Assembly: GCA_021443065.1 (NCBI GenBank)
Contig: JABUUR010000114.1
Coordinates: 1 to 10,140, forward strand
Reading direction: 5' to 3'
DNA from: Fibrobacter sp.
GTDB lineage: Bacteria; Fibrobacterota; Fibrobacteria; Fibrobacterales; Fibrobacteraceae
DNA: 10,140 nt
The position numbers and the translations under genes are program-made. Shown here one piece after another: positions 1 to 7,574 of the stretch; within the stretch, counting starts at the first letter, position 1, and each line of letters starts with the position of its first letter. The notes below the pieces were generated by a model. The model had not been told where the DNA came from, ran no database searches, and saw only the letters and a program-made list of their open reading frames with translations.

Positions 1-211
1 TCCCGGGCTTGACCCGGGATCCCCGTCCCGCATCGTCATCCCGGGCTTGACCCGGGATCTCCGTCCCGCATTGTCATCCCGGGCTTGACTCGGGATCCCC
101 GTCCTGCATTGTCATCCCGGGCTTGACCCGGGATCCCCGTCCCGCATCATCATCCCGGGCTTGACCCGGGATCCCCGTCCCGCATTGTCATCCCGGGCTT
201 GACCCAGGATC
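1..211. repeat. Tandem array of 38-bp palindromic (REP-like) units
   Basis: Six units start at 1, 39, 77, 115, 153 and 191, an exact 38-bp period; the sixth is cut short near 211. Each unit begins with TCCCGGGCTTGACCCGGGAT, whose arms ATCCCGGG/CCCGGGAT (counting the preceding A) form an 8-bp stem around a 5-base loop. A 17-base spacer close to CCCCGTCCCGCATTGTC follows. Copies differ at few positions: T for C in the right arm of unit 3, A for G in that of unit 6, and C/T or G/A changes in the spacer. The window opens exactly at a unit boundary, so the array probably continues leftward. The sequence resembles REP elements with a GTCATCCCGG...CCGGGATC core that occur between genes in several phyla (general knowledge). 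No gene is visible here. Confidence 0.9.
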
Positions 212-270
212 TTTTTTCATAGATCCCGGCTCGGGGACCGGGATGACAGCAAGATGAAGGCCGGGATGAC
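204..270 (-). repeat. Degenerate reverse-oriented copies of the REP-like palindrome
   Basis: Bases 222-247, read on the minus strand, give GTCATCCCGG, a 6-base variant centre, then GCCGGGATC, which is the array core in opposite orientation with a changed loop. Bases 261-270 carry a further half copy, again reading GTCATCCCGG on the minus strand. The last forward unit and the first reversed one also pair with each other (GGATCT at 207-212 with AGATCC at 221-226, extended by CC/GG outside one mismatch). The array therefore ends in a head-to-head arrangement, as often seen for REP clusters. Confidence 0.65.
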
Positions 271-277
271 AAATGCT

Positions 278-305
278 AAAGGCCCCCGCTTAAGCGAGAG
301 CCTTT
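278..305 (-). terminator. Stem-loop terminator of the giant exported-protein operon
   Basis: On the minus strand AAAGGCTCTCGC and GCGGGGGCCTTT pair over 12 positions (two of them G-U) around a TTAA loop. The stem starts 19 bases after the stop codon of the 1429-residue gene. The following T run is weak (TTTAGCATTTG), so termination efficiency is uncertain. The stem itself is well formed and correctly placed, and it could also act for transcripts arriving from the left. Confidence 0.75.
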
Positions 306-324
306 AACAATTTAACTTTGAGGA

Positions 325-3300
325 CTATTTCTTGCGGTGTTTCTTGCGTCGTACGCCCCACTTGTCCTTCATTTCTTCTTCAATCTTCTTGTCCTTGTAA
401 CGGACAACCATCTTGAACTGGACAGTGTAAACGCCGGAGCCTACAAAGCGGTTGTTGTAATCCTTGAAGTTCCAGTTGACGAACACCTTCTTGTCGGTAC
501 TCAGGCAGTTGTAATTGAACTTGGGGCTGTTACATTCAACCACAATAACCGTATCGTTTACAAACTGGCCCAAATGATCCGTAAAGTTCACCACAAAGGA
601 AATCAGCACATCCTTCGGATCCAGGGAATCCAGGACCGCCGGGTCGTAAGTGCCGTCGGAAGAAACCTGAGCGCGGTCCACCAACTGCGGAACAAAGCGT
701 TCACCCAACTGGACCAGGTGACCCAAGGCACCTTCCTTCTCCATGTCCTCCTTCGTCGTAGAACTGGGAACGTAGCGGAGATTGACGGAACTTACCGTAC
801 GCATCACGTAGGTGGTATCGCCGGCATCCTTTTCCTCGGAGTCGTTGGGGTCGAACGTACCCATCTTGGTAGATTCCACCATGTGGTTCAGCAGGCCGCC
901 GATAATCACTGGCTGGGGCTTTTCGCCGGTAATGTTGCCCCATTCGTCCTTGATGGCGTCGTACTCGTCCTTGCTCTTGTTGTACTTGCCACGCTTCACC
1001 AGCAAGAAATCACCCGGCAAGATTGTCACATCGGATCCGCTGAGAATCAGCTTGGCGGTGCGACCGTCGGCAGACCAACTCAAGTCGATGGGATCCAGAT
1101 GGAGGGTGTCGTTACCATGGATTACGTAGAAGTAATCATCGCCCTTCAAGCTCTTCCAGTCGATAGGTTCGGAGAAGGTCACCTGCAGGGTGTCCGCCTT
1201 TTTGCCGTAACTCAAAGTTGCCGTAGAAACAATGGGGGCCATCTTGTCTACCAGCTTCGCAGAAGCCTCACTTACAAAAGTTTCGCCGAAAATCGGGTAG
1301 TAGGTAAACACCGTCGCATCCGGAAGCTTGTCGCTAATGCTTGTCAAGCCCGTATCCAGCGGTACCGTAGAAACCACCTTCCAGATTACCCGGGTAGGAT
1401 CATCGGGATCGATGGTCAGGCTAGACGGGTAGACCTGCATCTGGGTCAACATACCGCGGTTACTGTACCACGGAAAGGTAAAGTGCAAAGTATTTTCGAT
1501 GTCCTCTTCGGTAAGGGGCGAGTCGAACACTGCCACAATCTGGTCCAGAACGCCGTTGCCCTCGGTATCCCAGTATTCCACGTTCACCACGGAGGGGAAA
1601 CGGTCCACGACAGTCACTGGCACTTCACGTTCGTATTCGTCAGAAGTGATGTATTCCAAGTTGCGGAAACTGGCGGCATCGTGGAGCGAAACACTGTCCT
1701 TCAGGTTACCCTTCAGGCCAAAGTCCTTGCCCACCAAGATAATGATATCCTTGGCCGGCATGTAAACCTTCTTGACATTATCCAATGCACAACGGTTTGC
1801 GGCAGAATCGTAAACTACTTTGCTGCGACAAAGTTCGTCCTTCAGCAGCACCAGCATCTCGGGAGTGCGAACATCCGCCGGAACAAGATCGATATTGAAC
1901 TGGATGAACAGGGAATCGAAGTTGGTTTCCTTGTTCTTGGGGTTCAATGTATCGCGAATGGCAAAAGCATCCTTGATCAGGTGAATGCCGTCCAGCAAGG
2001 GAGCCTCGCGTACATAGGTGGTGGTCTTGGGAGAGCCGTCTTCGCTGGTTCCGCGGGTGTACTTGTAGGTCACGAGTACAGAGGCGTCTTCGGGGAACTT
2101 GCCCATGTCAGGCAGTTTCTTCTTAAGGTCATCCACGTCAACAGAGATACGTTCCCGGGAATCGTTCAACGCATTGTTGGAGCAGGCAAGGGTGTCGCCA
2201 CCGATAACCAGACGGACTTGATCCACAACGGCATTGGAATCCAAGGGCTCCTTCAAGAGGATTTCCACGTAATCCAAGGTATCGTTGCCGTCCGTGTCCT
2301 TGATGTAGCCGATTCGGGCATCCGGAGTGGGGTCCACAAAGTTGATGTTATCGATAATTACCACATTACCGTTGCCGTAAATCTTGATGGAGCCCGGCTG
2401 CACCGCTTCGTCTGCGGTCACAAGAATGGTGACACTGCCATCGTTGTTCACAAAGATAGTTTCCTTCTTGGAGCCATCGGCGGGGTCCACAAGTTCCAGA
2501 TTATCGGTAGCCACGACCTTAAGGGAATCGATGGAGCCAAAATATTCCGAAACCTTTGTCGGGTCAAGCGTGATAGCCACAATGTCGCCTACAATGGCCT
2601 CGTTGCTCCCGTCATGACGGAAGTCCTTCATGTCGGAGGGGTCCTTGCTTGGCAGGTAAGAATCACCGCCGATCACCACGGCGTTGGGATCGGTAGAACC
2701 AGGTTTTGTAGGTTCAAGAACAGTGGCTCCAGAAACGATGGTATCACCCTTGTCGAAAGCATCTACAGACGGATAGGCTTCGTAGCCATCATCATTAACA
2801 TAATCGTCTTCGGCATTGTAGTACAGGTTAGAAGAGCTGGAAGATTCATCGTCCATTTCGCCACTACCGCCATTGCCGCCGCTGGAGCTTCCAGGGGTGG
2901 AGCCGGAACTGCCGGGAGTGGAGCCGGAACTACCAGGAGTAGAGCCAGAGCTGCCGGGGGTGGAACCGGAACTGCCAGGGGTGGAGCCGGAACTGCCGGG
3001 AGTGGAGCCGGAGCTGCCGGGGGTGGAGCCAGAGCTGCCGGGAGTGGAGCCGGAACTGCCGGGGGTGGAACCGGAACTGCCGGGAGTGGAGCCGGAACTG
3101 CCGGGAGTGGAGCCGGAACTGCCGGGAGTAGAGCCGGAGCTGCCGGGAGTGGAGCCGGAACTACCGGGAGTAGAGCCAGAGCTGCTGGGGTCAGAGCCGG
3201 AACTGCCGGGAGTAGAGCCAGAACTGGAGACGCTGGAACTGCTCTTTGCAGAGGAACTGCTTCTGATGACCATGGATGAGCTGCTTCTATTGCTGCTGCT

Positions 3301-4614
3301 GGAGGCCACATCGTTGTTGCCCACGGTACCGCCCGCGTGGTTTGCACCCACACCTACAAGAGGAGCCAGGTCATCGAGGTAAGCATCCATCCACTGCACG
3401 TGCACAAAGACGTTGTTGTCAATACGCTTTTGGCTGTTACCGGCAAAGTCCACAAAGACCATGTGGCCGGTGTTGCTTGCTACAAACAAATGTCCTAGGC
3501 CGTCAGTGGTACCTTGGTCGAGGCGCCAGCCGCCTACACCGTAGGTTTTGTTCTGACCGTTAAAGCCCGAATCTTCAAAAAAGAAATCGCGAAGGTCGAT
3601 GGTGGCCACCACCTGGGGGTTGAGGGCACCCGAAGCATCGTAGGGGGCAATCTGCACAATCTTTGCACCGCCGAACAAAAAGATGGTTCCAGAATACTTG
3701 TCGTAGGTACCGCCATGGGCACCTTCCAGGGCATCAATCAACACCTTCTTGGTAAGGGAGGTAATTACCGTATCGCCAACAAAGCCGCCAATCTTATTCC
3801 GATTACCCGCAGTAACCACGGTTTTCACGGTATCTACCAGAACACCGAAGTAGGAATTTTGCCGTCTTCTCGCTCTCTCTTCCGGTGTACAACCAGATCC
3901 TTCGCAACCACCGCCGAAGTAGTCCGAACGGGTAAAGTAGGCACGGCCGTAGTCATCCCAAATGATGGTAGACAAAGTGTTGTCCGTAGAATGTTTTTTT
4001 GAATCAGCCTTAACGGTCACACGGTAGCCGTTGTCGCCAAAACCGTGGGACTGGGCCAGAACACCATTCTCGGTTCGCATATCCGTAGAGAACCGGAACA
4101 GTTCGCCAGGGATATTTGCACCCCAAAGCCATTTCTGGTTGTAGTCCATCATCAAATGCCAGACACCGGCACCCTGCGCATTCACAAGGCCCGCCCGTTT
4201 CACAAGGCATTTTTCACCGGTGGCAGTTTCCTTTTTGACCATATAGACTCGCTGGCCTTGACCTGCAACCAGAAGGTGTTCGCCATCGGGATGGTGCACA
4301 ATGCCGTCGGCACCTTCAATGCCCTCATCCTGGGTACACAGAGTTTTACGGTCCGAAGGTTTCATCAGCAAAAAGCCCGCACCGTTGTAGGTGTAGCTTA
4401 TGCTCTTCACGCGATCGCCCACCTGGTCTTTTTCGTACTTGGTATAGTACAAGGTGGCGCTTGTCGGATCCTGAGGTTCCAGTTCACCGACCTGCTGGAT
4501 CCAAATGCCGTTGGCAGGATTCTGCGGTTCGCCGTATTCAGCCAAAGCGGCCACGGCCGGGACACCGGTCATGAACAGCGCTGCGATAGAAACAATTTTA
4601 TTCATCGTCTTCAT
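325..4614 (-). CDS. Giant exported protein: beta-propeller-like domain, Ser/Thr/Pro/Gly linker, SbsA/Big-like and FlgD-like C-terminal module
   Basis: The product has 1429 residues. ATG at 4614 is chosen because GAGGG lies 7 bases upstream and the encoded start is a clean signal peptide (MKTMNKIV..., cleavage near residue 22 or 25); the ATG at 4635 has no ribosome site. Residues ~30-430 contain repeated short beta-strand motifs (VHHPDGEHLLVAG, DGLGHLFVASNTGHMVFVDF) suggesting a beta-propeller. Residues ~438-577 are a Ser-rich linker ending in 16 seven-residue GSTPGSS units, followed by an acidic stretch. Residues ~625-1429 hold Asp-rich loops (773-781, 1016-1024) alternating with Ig-like strands (TFSEPID at ~1146-1152). 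The closing FlgD-like segment has Cys1361, Cys1370, W1381 and GSGVY near 1395, and ends in a very basic tail. The gene lies 31 bp after its paralogue. Export to the cell surface or medium is inferred; binding target and function are not recognisable. Confidence 0.9.
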   Translation of the reverse strand: MKTMNKIVSIAALFMTGVPAVAALAEYGEPQNPANGIWIQQVGELEPQDPTSATLYYTKYEKDQVGDRVKSISYTYNGAGFLLMKPSDRKTLCTQDEGIEGADGIVHHPDGEHLLVAGQGQRVYMVKKETATGEKCLVKRAGLVNAQGAGVWHLMMDYNQKWLWGANIPGELFRFSTDMRTENGVLAQSHGFGDNGYRVTVKADSKKHSTDNTLSTIIWDDYGRAYFTRSDYFGGGCEGSGCTPEERARRRQNSYFGVLVDTVKTVVTAGNRNKIGGFVGDTVITSLTKKVLIDALEGAHGGTYDKYSGTIFLFGGAKIVQIAPYDASGALNPQVVATIDLRDFFFEDSGFNGQNKTYGVGGWRLDQGTTDGLGHLFVASNTGHMVFVDFAGNSQKRIDNNVFVHVQWMDAYLDDLAPLVGVGANHAGGTVGNNDVASSSSNRSSSSMVIRSSSSAKSSSSVSSSGSTPGSSGSDPSSSGSTPGSSGSTPGSSGSTPGSSGSTPGSSGSTPGSSGSTPGSSGSTPGSSGSTPGSSGSTPGSSGSTPGSSGSTPGSSGSTPGSSGSTPGSSGSTPGSSSGGNGGSGEMDDESSSSSNLYYNAEDDYVNDDGYEAYPSVDAFDKGDTIVSGATVLEPTKPGSTDPNAVVIGGDSYLPSKDPSDMKDFRHDGSNEAIVGDIVAITLDPTKVSEYFGSIDSLKVVATDNLELVDPADGSKKETIFVNNDGSVTILVTADEAVQPGSIKIYGNGNVVIIDNINFVDPTPDARIGYIKDTDGNDTLDYVEILLKEPLDSNAVVDQVRLVIGGDTLACSNNALNDSRERISVDVDDLKKKLPDMGKFPEDASVLVTYKYTRGTSEDGSPKTTTYVREAPLLDGIHLIKDAFAIRDTLNPKNKETNFDSLFIQFNIDLVPADVRTPEMLVLLKDELCRSKVVYDSAANRCALDNVKKVYMPAKDIIILVGKDFGLKGNLKDSVSLHDAASFRNLEYITSDEYEREVPVTVVDRFPSVVNVEYWDTEGNGVLDQIVAVFDSPLTEEDIENTLHFTFPWYSNRGMLTQMQVYPSSLTIDPDDPTRVIWKVVSTVPLDTGLTSISDKLPDATVFTYYPIFGETFVSEASAKLVDKMAPIVSTATLSYGKKADTLQVTFSEPIDWKSLKGDDYFYVIHGNDTLHLDPIDLSWSADGRTAKLILSGSDVTILPGDFLLVKRGKYNKSKDEYDAIKDEWGNITGEKPQPVIIGGLLNHMVESTKMGTFDPNDSEEKDAGDTTYVMRTVSSVNLRYVPSSTTKEDMEKEGALGHLVQLGERFVPQLVDRAQVSSDGTYDPAVLDSLDPKDVLISFVVNFTDHLGQFVNDTVIVVECNSPKFNYNCLSTDKKVFVNWNFKDYNNRFVGSGVYTVQFKMVVRYKDKKIEEEMKDKWGVRRKKHRKK
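2884..3219 (-). repeat. Coding 21-bp tandem repeat (16 x GSTPGSS)
   Basis: Sixteen 21-bp units run back to back, each encoding GSTPGSS; the second in protein order is degenerate (GSDPSSS). Units differ mainly at synonymous third positions (ACT or ACC for Thr, GGC/GGA/GGG for Gly). They form a flexible, possibly glycosylated spacer between the propeller-like and C-terminal modules. Because 21 is a multiple of three, gain or loss of whole units would keep the frame and change only linker length. Confidence 0.97.
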
Positions 4615-4621
4615 GTTACTA

Positions 4622-4626
4622 CCCTC
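4622..4626 (-). promoter_or_regulatory. Ribosome binding site GAGGG that decides the start at 4614
   Basis: GAGGG sits 7 bases before ATG 4614. It lies downstream of the alternative ATG at 4635, which has only CTGACCTGTCCTAG before it. This places translation start at MKTMNK. Confidence 0.8.
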
Positions 4627-4645
4627 TGAAATCATCTAGGACAGG

Positions 4646-7444
4646 TCAGTGCCTGGTAGACGTAATGCCCCATCTGTAGATTCTTTCAATTTTAAAATCG
4701 CTCTGTGCTCCAAACACTTTGACTTTGAACTTTGCCAGGTAAACGCCCACGCCCACCTTGCGACCATTGTCGGCACGCATGTTCCAGCGGACGTAGATTT
4801 TTTCGGGATTTTCAAGGCAGTTGCCGTCAAAGAAAAATTCATCGTCGCACAAAATCTTTTCCTTGGCGCCACCCACGTAGCCGCCCAGGTTCGTGTAAAC
4901 ATCAAGTTCGTACTCGAGGCCAATCTTTTTCAGGTCCGGGACCATGTCGCCTGCAGAATTCTTTTTCATGACGGTGGCAAAGCCCACATCCAAAAGTACG
5001 CCCAGCGAAGACATGGCCTCTGAATCGAATTCGCCCTTGATGACATCGCTGGTAAAGGGCTTGACTCGAGTGCTGAGTTCTTCGGCAAGGTTCAAGTCCG
5101 CATAAGACGCTGTCTCGGTAATCACGCGGGGATCTCCCTGGACCATTACGGCGGGGATTTCGCTAGAGACATTGTTGCCCATTTTGTCGCAGATGCCCGA
5201 ATCAAAATTATCGAAGCGGACGGAGTCTGCTGGGTTCATGCGCTTTGTCAACTTTTCGCCGGTTTCCAGCCGTACCGTAAGGGTGCGATTGCCGTCGCTC
5301 CATTCCGGATGCTCAAGGGGATAGTTCTTCCATTCGCCATCTACGAAGAACGCAAGGCTGGACTTGTCCAGCTTGAACTTGTCCGTACCCACAGGTTCGC
5401 TAAAGGTAATGGTGAACTTGTCCGCTTCCATGTACTGGAAAGATTCAGGCTTCAAGAAATTCTTGGAAATGACTGGAGGCATATAGTCGTTCAAGTCCAG
5501 TTCCACGGTCACGGTCTCTGTCTTGCCGTCCAGAACCACCTTGTTTTCGACCTTTGCATAACCGTACTTTTCGGATTTCATGTACTTGGGGTTGATGTCG
5601 GTAAGCATTTCCCTGACGCCCAGTTTTTCGGGATCCAGGGAGTAACCAATGACGTGACCGTCGGCGGACAAATCCAAATCGTCTGCCTTCGGAGTAATGG
5701 CAAGAAGTTCGCCCTCGGTATCCAGCCAGTAGAAGGTGATTTTCATGTCCTTCAGTTTTTCGCGGGTGATCGGGGTATCGAACCCGAGAGAAACGCTGTC
5801 CATACGGCCATCGCCATCGCGGTCGTAAACGCCGTTGTTTTCGTTGGCAATGATTTTACCGTAGTCGCTTACGGCCACATACTGGTTGTTGGCTGCGGTA
5901 GGCACGCCGTCGGCCGCAGTAATCACTCCGTCGCCGGACTTGCTAGCGGTATTGATTTTGACGGAGTCCCCCACACTGATCTTTCCGGGCTTGATCACAA
6001 AGGTCCATTCGTTCTTTTTGACATTTACCACCTCTACATCGAGAGGGTTTTTCATCAGGAGCAAGCCCGGACCACTAGTCCAGGTCGTATCTACCATTTT
6101 GTTGAAACGTACCACCAAAGTATCCTTATCGGAGCCGTTATCGCTAATGACAAGGGTAACCGCTTGAATCACCGCACCAATGCTGTCCTTCAGGTTGCTT
6201 TTGATGACGGCGCAGCGCTTATCACCAATGGAAGAGCAAGCCTTGGCAGTCAGGGAACCTTCGGCTTTTTCGGGGTCTTGCAGCTTGGTCTGGACCTCGG
6301 GCAAAACATAAAGGTCCTTTTTCGTATTGACAGAAACTCCACCGTCATAATCGTGGTAGGTTTCGCCGGTAGGCCAGTTGAAGGCAAAACTATCCAACGT
6401 CACGGAAGAAGTGTTTCCGGAAAGCCACACACGGATGCTGTCGCCAACGCCGTCGCCATCGTGGTCATAAATGGCCGCAACCTTGACAGACGGAAGGTCA
6501 CGGTCCGTAAAGGTCAGTTCACCGGGGAAAGCATCGTTCACAAAGTACTCGCCGTACTCTTCGTCGGTGGGGTTCACCTTGTTGGGGAAACCGGCCAAGG
6601 AGAAGTGAGATCCATCGGTTACAGCCATGTCGGCGACAATCTTAAAGACGGCAACGCCCTTGTTGACGTTAATGTAGGGCAGGCCGTTCTTTTCTGCAAG
6701 AGGCTTATTGTTGGTTCCCAGGAACTTGAGATTTTCCGAATCTCCGGTGGTGCGGAAATAGAGGGGAGCGTCGTTGATAAGGGTATCCACCTCACCGCCA
6801 TTGACTTTTCCGCCGTTGGCCTTTCCCATGCCATCTGGCACAAAAAGTTTGGCAGTGACTACAATGGTATCCCCTACTTCCGGATTGAACCGGGATTCGT
6901 CGGTCACCAGGCTGTCTTCGATGAAGTACCTGATTTCGGGAGCGTAGAAATTCAACACGTTGGTTACAGACGGATAAGCCATGCTGGCGGTCTTGACGCC
7001 AATATGCACGTTGTTTATTGGGTAGTAACTGTAGGCCTGAAGCAGAACATAACCGCTGTCGGCACCGCCTTCCTTACCCAGGGCCTTCAACTCATCGCCG
7101 TTTTTCAGCGGAGTTGCGTCGGACTTTGTCTGGATGGTAAGACCGGCGGTCCCAGCCTCCGGTGCGTAAAGTTCGAACTCAGCCCCGAGAACACGGTGGT
7201 ATTTACCGTCGGCATCCTTGTAGGAACATGAGGTAATCTTGGGGTCATCCAGTGCGCAAAGCTTGGGACCAGCAGAAGACTTGCTGCCATCGGCGTTGGA
7301 AATGCGGTAGTAGAAACAGCGACCGTCGGTCTTGCCCTCTTCGTAAGGCACGCAATTCACCTCGTCCTGCGCAAAAACACCCGTCGCCATCAGCAGCAAC
7401 GCGAAAAAAAGCACCGGAACAATATGAGAATTACGAAAGTACAT
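4646..7444 (-). CDS. Large exported protein, paralogue of the downstream giant: Cys-containing N-terminus plus SbsA/Big-like and FlgD-like module
   Basis: The product has 932 residues. ATG 7444 is chosen because GGAGG stands 5 bases upstream; the in-frame ATG at 7456 overlaps that site. Residues 1-25 are a signal peptide (hydrophobic VPVLFFALLLMATG, cleavage VFA|QDE). Residues 26-~165 have four cysteines (31, 43, 63, 73), probably two disulfides, and match nothing I recognise. The rest follows the same order as the C-terminal module of the downstream protein: Asp-rich loops DHDGDGVGD (327-335) and DRDGDGRMD (541-549), which look calcium-binding, each followed by an Ig-like region (FSEPVG at 681-686). 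A FlgD-like end has Cys866, Cys876, W887, GVGVY near 900 and a closing WG at 925. There is no long Ser-rich linker. A two-gene operon with the 1429-residue protein is likely. Secretion is well supported; function is unknown. Confidence 0.9.
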   Translation of the reverse strand: MYFRNSHIVPVLFFALLLMATGVFAQDEVNCVPYEEGKTDGRCFYYRISNADGSKSSAGPKLCALDDPKITSCSYKDADGKYHRVLGAEFELYAPEAGTAGLTIQTKSDATPLKNGDELKALGKEGGADSGYVLLQAYSYYPINNVHIGVKTASMAYPSVTNVLNFYAPEIRYFIEDSLVTDESRFNPEVGDTIVVTAKLFVPDGMGKANGGKVNGGEVDTLINDAPLYFRTTGDSENLKFLGTNNKPLAEKNGLPYINVNKGVAVFKIVADMAVTDGSHFSLAGFPNKVNPTDEEYGEYFVNDAFPGELTFTDRDLPSVKVAAIYDHDGDGVGDSIRVWLSGNTSSVTLDSFAFNWPTGETYHDYDGGVSVNTKKDLYVLPEVQTKLQDPEKAEGSLTAKACSSIGDKRCAVIKSNLKDSIGAVIQAVTLVISDNGSDKDTLVVRFNKMVDTTWTSGPGLLLMKNPLDVEVVNVKKNEWTFVIKPGKISVGDSVKINTASKSGDGVITAADGVPTAANNQYVAVSDYGKIIANENNGVYDRDGDGRMDSVSLGFDTPITREKLKDMKITFYWLDTEGELLAITPKADDLDLSADGHVIGYSLDPEKLGVREMLTDINPKYMKSEKYGYAKVENKVVLDGKTETVTVELDLNDYMPPVISKNFLKPESFQYMEADKFTITFSEPVGTDKFKLDKSSLAFFVDGEWKNYPLEHPEWSDGNRTLTVRLETGEKLTKRMNPADSVRFDNFDSGICDKMGNNVSSEIPAVMVQGDPRVITETASYADLNLAEELSTRVKPFTSDVIKGEFDSEAMSSLGVLLDVGFATVMKKNSAGDMVPDLKKIGLEYELDVYTNLGGYVGGAKEKILCDDEFFFDGNCLENPEKIYVRWNMRADNGRKVGVGVYLAKFKVKVFGAQSDFKIERIYRWGITSTRH

Positions 7445-7449
7445 TATAG

Positions 7450-7454
7450 CCTCC
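7450..7454 (-). promoter_or_regulatory. Ribosome binding site GGAGG that decides the start at 7444
   Basis: A full GGAGG with CTATA before ATG 7444. The upstream ATG at 7456 shares its G with this site and has only AACAATGAC before it, so the shorter protein with the cleaner signal peptide is preferred. Confidence 0.85.
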
Positions 7455-7466
7455 ATGTCATTGTTA

Positions 7467-7493
7467 AATGTATGTTTTTTTTAACCATTTCAA
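7467..7493 (-). promoter_or_regulatory. Possible promoter for the exported-protein operon
   Basis: The 130-bp gap between hemW and the 932-residue gene is AT-rich. On the minus strand it holds TTGAAA (7493-7488) and TACATT (7472-7467), resembling -35 and -10 boxes but only 15 bases apart. A second weak pair, TTACAA and CATAAA 17 bases apart, lies further upstream. Neither is convincing alone; what is supported is that there is room for an independent promoter here. Confidence 0.25.
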
Positions 7494-7546
7494 AATCCAC
7501 GCACCCACTTTATGGCCATAATCTAAGGTTTTTGTAAGAAAGTGCT

Positions 7547-7561
7547 ATTCCAAAATGGAAT
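7547..7561 (-). terminator. Short palindrome after hemW, weak terminator or operator
   Basis: ATTCCA-TTT-TGGAAT on the minus strand forms a 6-bp stem with a 3-base loop, starting 13 bases after the hemW stop. The following sequence (AGCACTTTCTTAC) has no clear T run and the stem is AT-rich, so termination would be inefficient. It could equally be a protein-binding site for the downstream operon. Confidence 0.3.
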
Positions 7562-7574
7562 GAAGGCTCTTGAA

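Noticed and set aside
1..211. CRISPR array
   Set aside because: The period is 38 bp in total and the 17-base spacers are nearly identical between copies; a CRISPR needs longer, unique spacers. No cas gene is present.
337..3279. A 980-codon open frame on the plus strand antisense to the 1429-residue gene
   Set aside because: It is in exact codon register with the real gene. In that register a plus-strand stop appears only where the real gene uses TTA, CTA or TCA, codons it rarely uses. The translation has no signal, motifs or ribosome site.
2873..3382. A plus-strand frame reading repeated ELPGVEP
   Set aside because: It is the mirror of the 21-bp repeat, which stays open in several frames; it starts inside the repeat region and has no ribosome site.
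4615..4635. Start of the 1429-residue protein at ATG 4635
   Set aside because: No ribosome site precedes it, while GAGGG lies correctly before ATG 4614, which begins a normal signal peptide.
5309..7231. A 640-codon plus-strand open frame antisense to the 932-residue gene
   Set aside because: Same codon-register effect; the opposite strand has a signal peptide, a ribosome site and recognisable domains.
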